A stretch of 64,000 nucleotides of DNA, from the NCBI RefSeq assembly GCF_030064125.1, contig NZ_CP125957.1, positions 3,224,001 to 3,288,000 on the forward strand. Reading direction: 5' to 3'. This document shows positions 62,438 to 64,000 of the stretch, one piece after another. The notes under the pieces were generated by a model. The model was not told where the DNA came from. It searched no databases and saw only the letters and a program-made list of their open reading frames with translations. Made by a program: the position numbers and the translations under genes. The stretch's first letter is position 1. The number at the start of each line of letters is the position of its first letter. Source of the stretch: Pseudomonas sp. G2-4. Its GTDB lineage: Bacteria > Pseudomonadota > Gammaproteobacteria > Pseudomonadales > Pseudomonadaceae.

Positions 62438-64000
62438 ATGTCAGCGGTACAGGGTGATTTGCGTGAAGTATCAGAGCAAAATCGGCTAACGGCAATATCA
62501 AACCTTACTTATTTATCGAGCGCATCCAGACTGCAAAACCAAGTCGTTATTATTGTTGAGCGAAAAGAAGACTGGGCGTCTTATTTCCCATCAGACGATG
62601 TGATGAGTGCCCAGGAATATCTTGAACAACCCCTTGAAAGCGAGGCTGGCAAGCGTGTTCAGGTTATCAATCTGTGTCGGAGCTACAAGTACCTAGGACA
62701 CGGGTATTACTGTTCATTGCTGGCAGAAGCACGCGATCATAAAGTTATTCCGTCTGTGCGAACCATCAGCGAGTTGACCCGAAAGTCACTGTACAGCCTA
62801 GCGTTGGATGACTTGGACAAGGCGCTGGACAAAGCACTGAATAACCACCTTTATAGTAATATCGAAGGATTCACGCTCACTCTTTACTTTGGCAAAACCA
62901 ACCTTGAGCCTTTGCAGGAACTGACCCGGCAAATTTTCGAAATTTTCCCATGTCCGATCCTCTTGGTGGAGTTCCGTAAAAGCAATAGTTGGCACATTGA
63001 GGGGATAAAGCCTGGCGTCTTGCAAAAGCTACGCGAAGACCAGGAGGATCAATTTTCCAACTCGCTGGACAGTTTCAGCCGCAAGATCTGGCGAGTAGCG
63101 CGGTCACCCCGCGTGGCCCGTTACGACCTGGCCATATTGCATGACCCACAAGAATCGCTGCCGCCTTCCAATGCCAAGGCACTGGAAAGTTTTATCAGGG
63201 TGGGCAAAGGTCTGGGCATCGATGTCGATCTGATCGAAAAGAAAGACTACTCACGAATAGCCGAGTATGACGCCCTGCTGATTCGCGAAACCACCAGCGT
63301 GGATAACCACACCTATCGCTTCGCCAAGAAGGCGGAAAGCGAAGGCCTGGTGGTGATGGACGATCCCACTTCAATCCTGCGCTGTACCAACAAGGTGTAC
63401 CTGACTGATCTGCTCAAAAGCCATCAATTGGGTATGCCGGCAACCGAGATTCTCTACAAGGAGCGACCGGAAGACTTCGAGCGAGTCGGTGAACGCCTGG
63501 GCTTTCCATTAGTGCTGAAGATTCCCGATGGTTGTTTTTCCCGTGGCGTAATCAAGGTTGAAAGCCAACAGGCGCTGCTGGATGCCACCGCTGAGCTCTT
63601 CGAGCACTCGGTATTGCTACTGGCTCAGGAGTTCTTCTACACCGAGTACGACTGGCGCATCGGCGTACTCAACCGCAAACCGATTTTCGCCTGCCAGTAC
63701 TTCATGTCCAAAGGTCACTGGCAAATCTACAACCACAAAGCCAAGGGCCAGGACATTAATGGGGAATGCCGCACCTTGGCGGTTCACGAAGCACCGCGGG
63801 CGGTGGTGGAGCTGGCGGTGAAGACCGCGAATCTCATTGGCGATGGTTTGTACGGGGTCGATCTGAAACAGTCGGGGGATAAGGTGGTGGTAATCGAGGT
63901 TAACGACAACCCGAACATGGACGCGGGCATCGAAGACGCATACTTGCAAGACGACCTGTATTCCTTGGTTCTGGAAGAGTTCATTCGCCGCCTTGAGCTG
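62438..64000 (+). CDS. RimK-family ATP-grasp ligase (3' end beyond window)
   Basis: Open from the ATG at 62438 to the window edge, 521 codons with no stop. The N-terminal ~240 residues are a RimK-like N-terminal region (VVIIVERKEDWASYFPSDDVMSAQEYLEQP; KVIPSVRTISELTRKSLYSLAL). An ATP-grasp domain follows (PLVLKIPDGCFSRGVIKVES, LLAQEFFYTEYDWRIGVLNRKPIFACQYF, VVVIEVNDNPNMDAGIED with the Asn/Asp metal site). RimK ligates amino acids, often Glu, to carboxylates. Divergent from the GNAT-C39 gene. Confidence 0.92.
   Translation, partial: MSAVQGDLREVSEQNRLTAISNLTYLSSASRLQNQVVIIVERKEDWASYFPSDDVMSAQEYLEQPLESEAGKRVQVINLCRSYKYLGHGYYCSLLAEARDHKVIPSVRTISELTRKSLYSLALDDLDKALDKALNNHLYSNIEGFTLTLYFGKTNLEPLQELTRQIFEIFPCPILLVEFRKSNSWHIEGIKPGVLQKLREDQEDQFSNSLDSFSRKIWRVARSPRVARYDLAILHDPQESLPPSNAKALESFIRVGKGLGIDVDLIEKKDYSRIAEYDALLIRETTSVDNHTYRFAKKAESEGLVVMDDPTSILRCTNKVYLTDLLKSHQLGMPATEILYKERPEDFERVGERLGFPLVLKIPDGCFSRGVIKVESQQALLDATAELFEHSVLLLAQEFFYTEYDWRIGVLNRKPIFACQYFMSKGHWQIYNHKAKGQDINGECRTLAVHEAPRAVVELAVKTANLIGDGLYGVDLKQSGDKVVVIEVNDNPNMDAGIEDAYLQDDLYSLVLEEFIRRLEL

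Overview
The window looks like chromosome from a Pseudomonas of the fluorescens complex. The grounds are high GC, many REP/REPIN palindromes of the 'GGCGAGGGAGCTTGCTCCCGC' kind, a DUF1652 gene, a mexS-mexT pair, and a complete alkaline protease/lipase (aprA-inh-aprDEF-autotransporter-lipase) locus. No rRNA, complete tRNA or CRISPR array was seen. The first and last genes are cut by the window edges.

Layout. 1-3.6 kb: the end of an ABC importer (permease, ATPase) followed by a metallophosphodiesterase and an OprD-type porin, all on the plus strand. 3.8-6.5 kb: a two-gene molybdenum hydroxylase (2Fe-2S subunit plus Tat-exported Mo subunit). 6.5-14.7 kb: single housekeeping or accessory genes (epoxide-hydrolase-like enzyme, chemoreceptor, PatB-type C-S lyase, VOC protein, SDR, DUF421 / membrane protein / CinA-like amidase run, Yip1), separated by REP doublets. 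14.8-21.0 kb: a tight minus-strand operon of a heme-oxygenase-like diiron enzyme, a methyltransferase, a YbdK-type carboxylate-amine ligase and the NHEJ ligase LigD. 21.3-29.7 kb: Na+/H+ antiporter, small membrane proteins, a hybrid PAS histidine kinase, and an ATGA-coupled FAN1-like nuclease / XPD-like helicase pair. 29.9-41.9 kb: a YgdI-type lipoprotein and then the whole apr-lip type I secretion operon on the minus strand. 42.2-45.2 kb: a LysR regulator divergent from an MFS pump, then DUF1652. 45.3-46.2 kb: a roughly 900-base inverted repeat with a tandem REP core and no convincing gene. 46.2-53.8 kb: a UvrD-type helicase with an unusual Gly-every-fourth N-terminus, phosphoglucomutase, a MocR-type regulator and an unrecognised 491-residue protein.

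54.4-56.7 kb carries mexS and mexT, divergent as in P. aeruginosa, but the mexEF-oprN pump genes expected after mexT are absent. A tyrosine integrase and about 4 kb of scarred accessory DNA follow instead: two copies of a tRNA-Gly 3'-end sequence (probable attachment cores), a truncated second integrase joined to the tail of a duplicated gene, a broken RidA gene, a ParD/ParE-type toxin-antitoxin pair and a kdpE fragment. The window ends with a divergent pair encoding a GNAT/C39-peptidase fusion and a RimK-like ATP-grasp ligase, probably a peptide or protein modification module.

Starts were chosen from ribosome-binding sites where visible. Functions come from recognisable motifs and remembered family signatures, since no search could be run.
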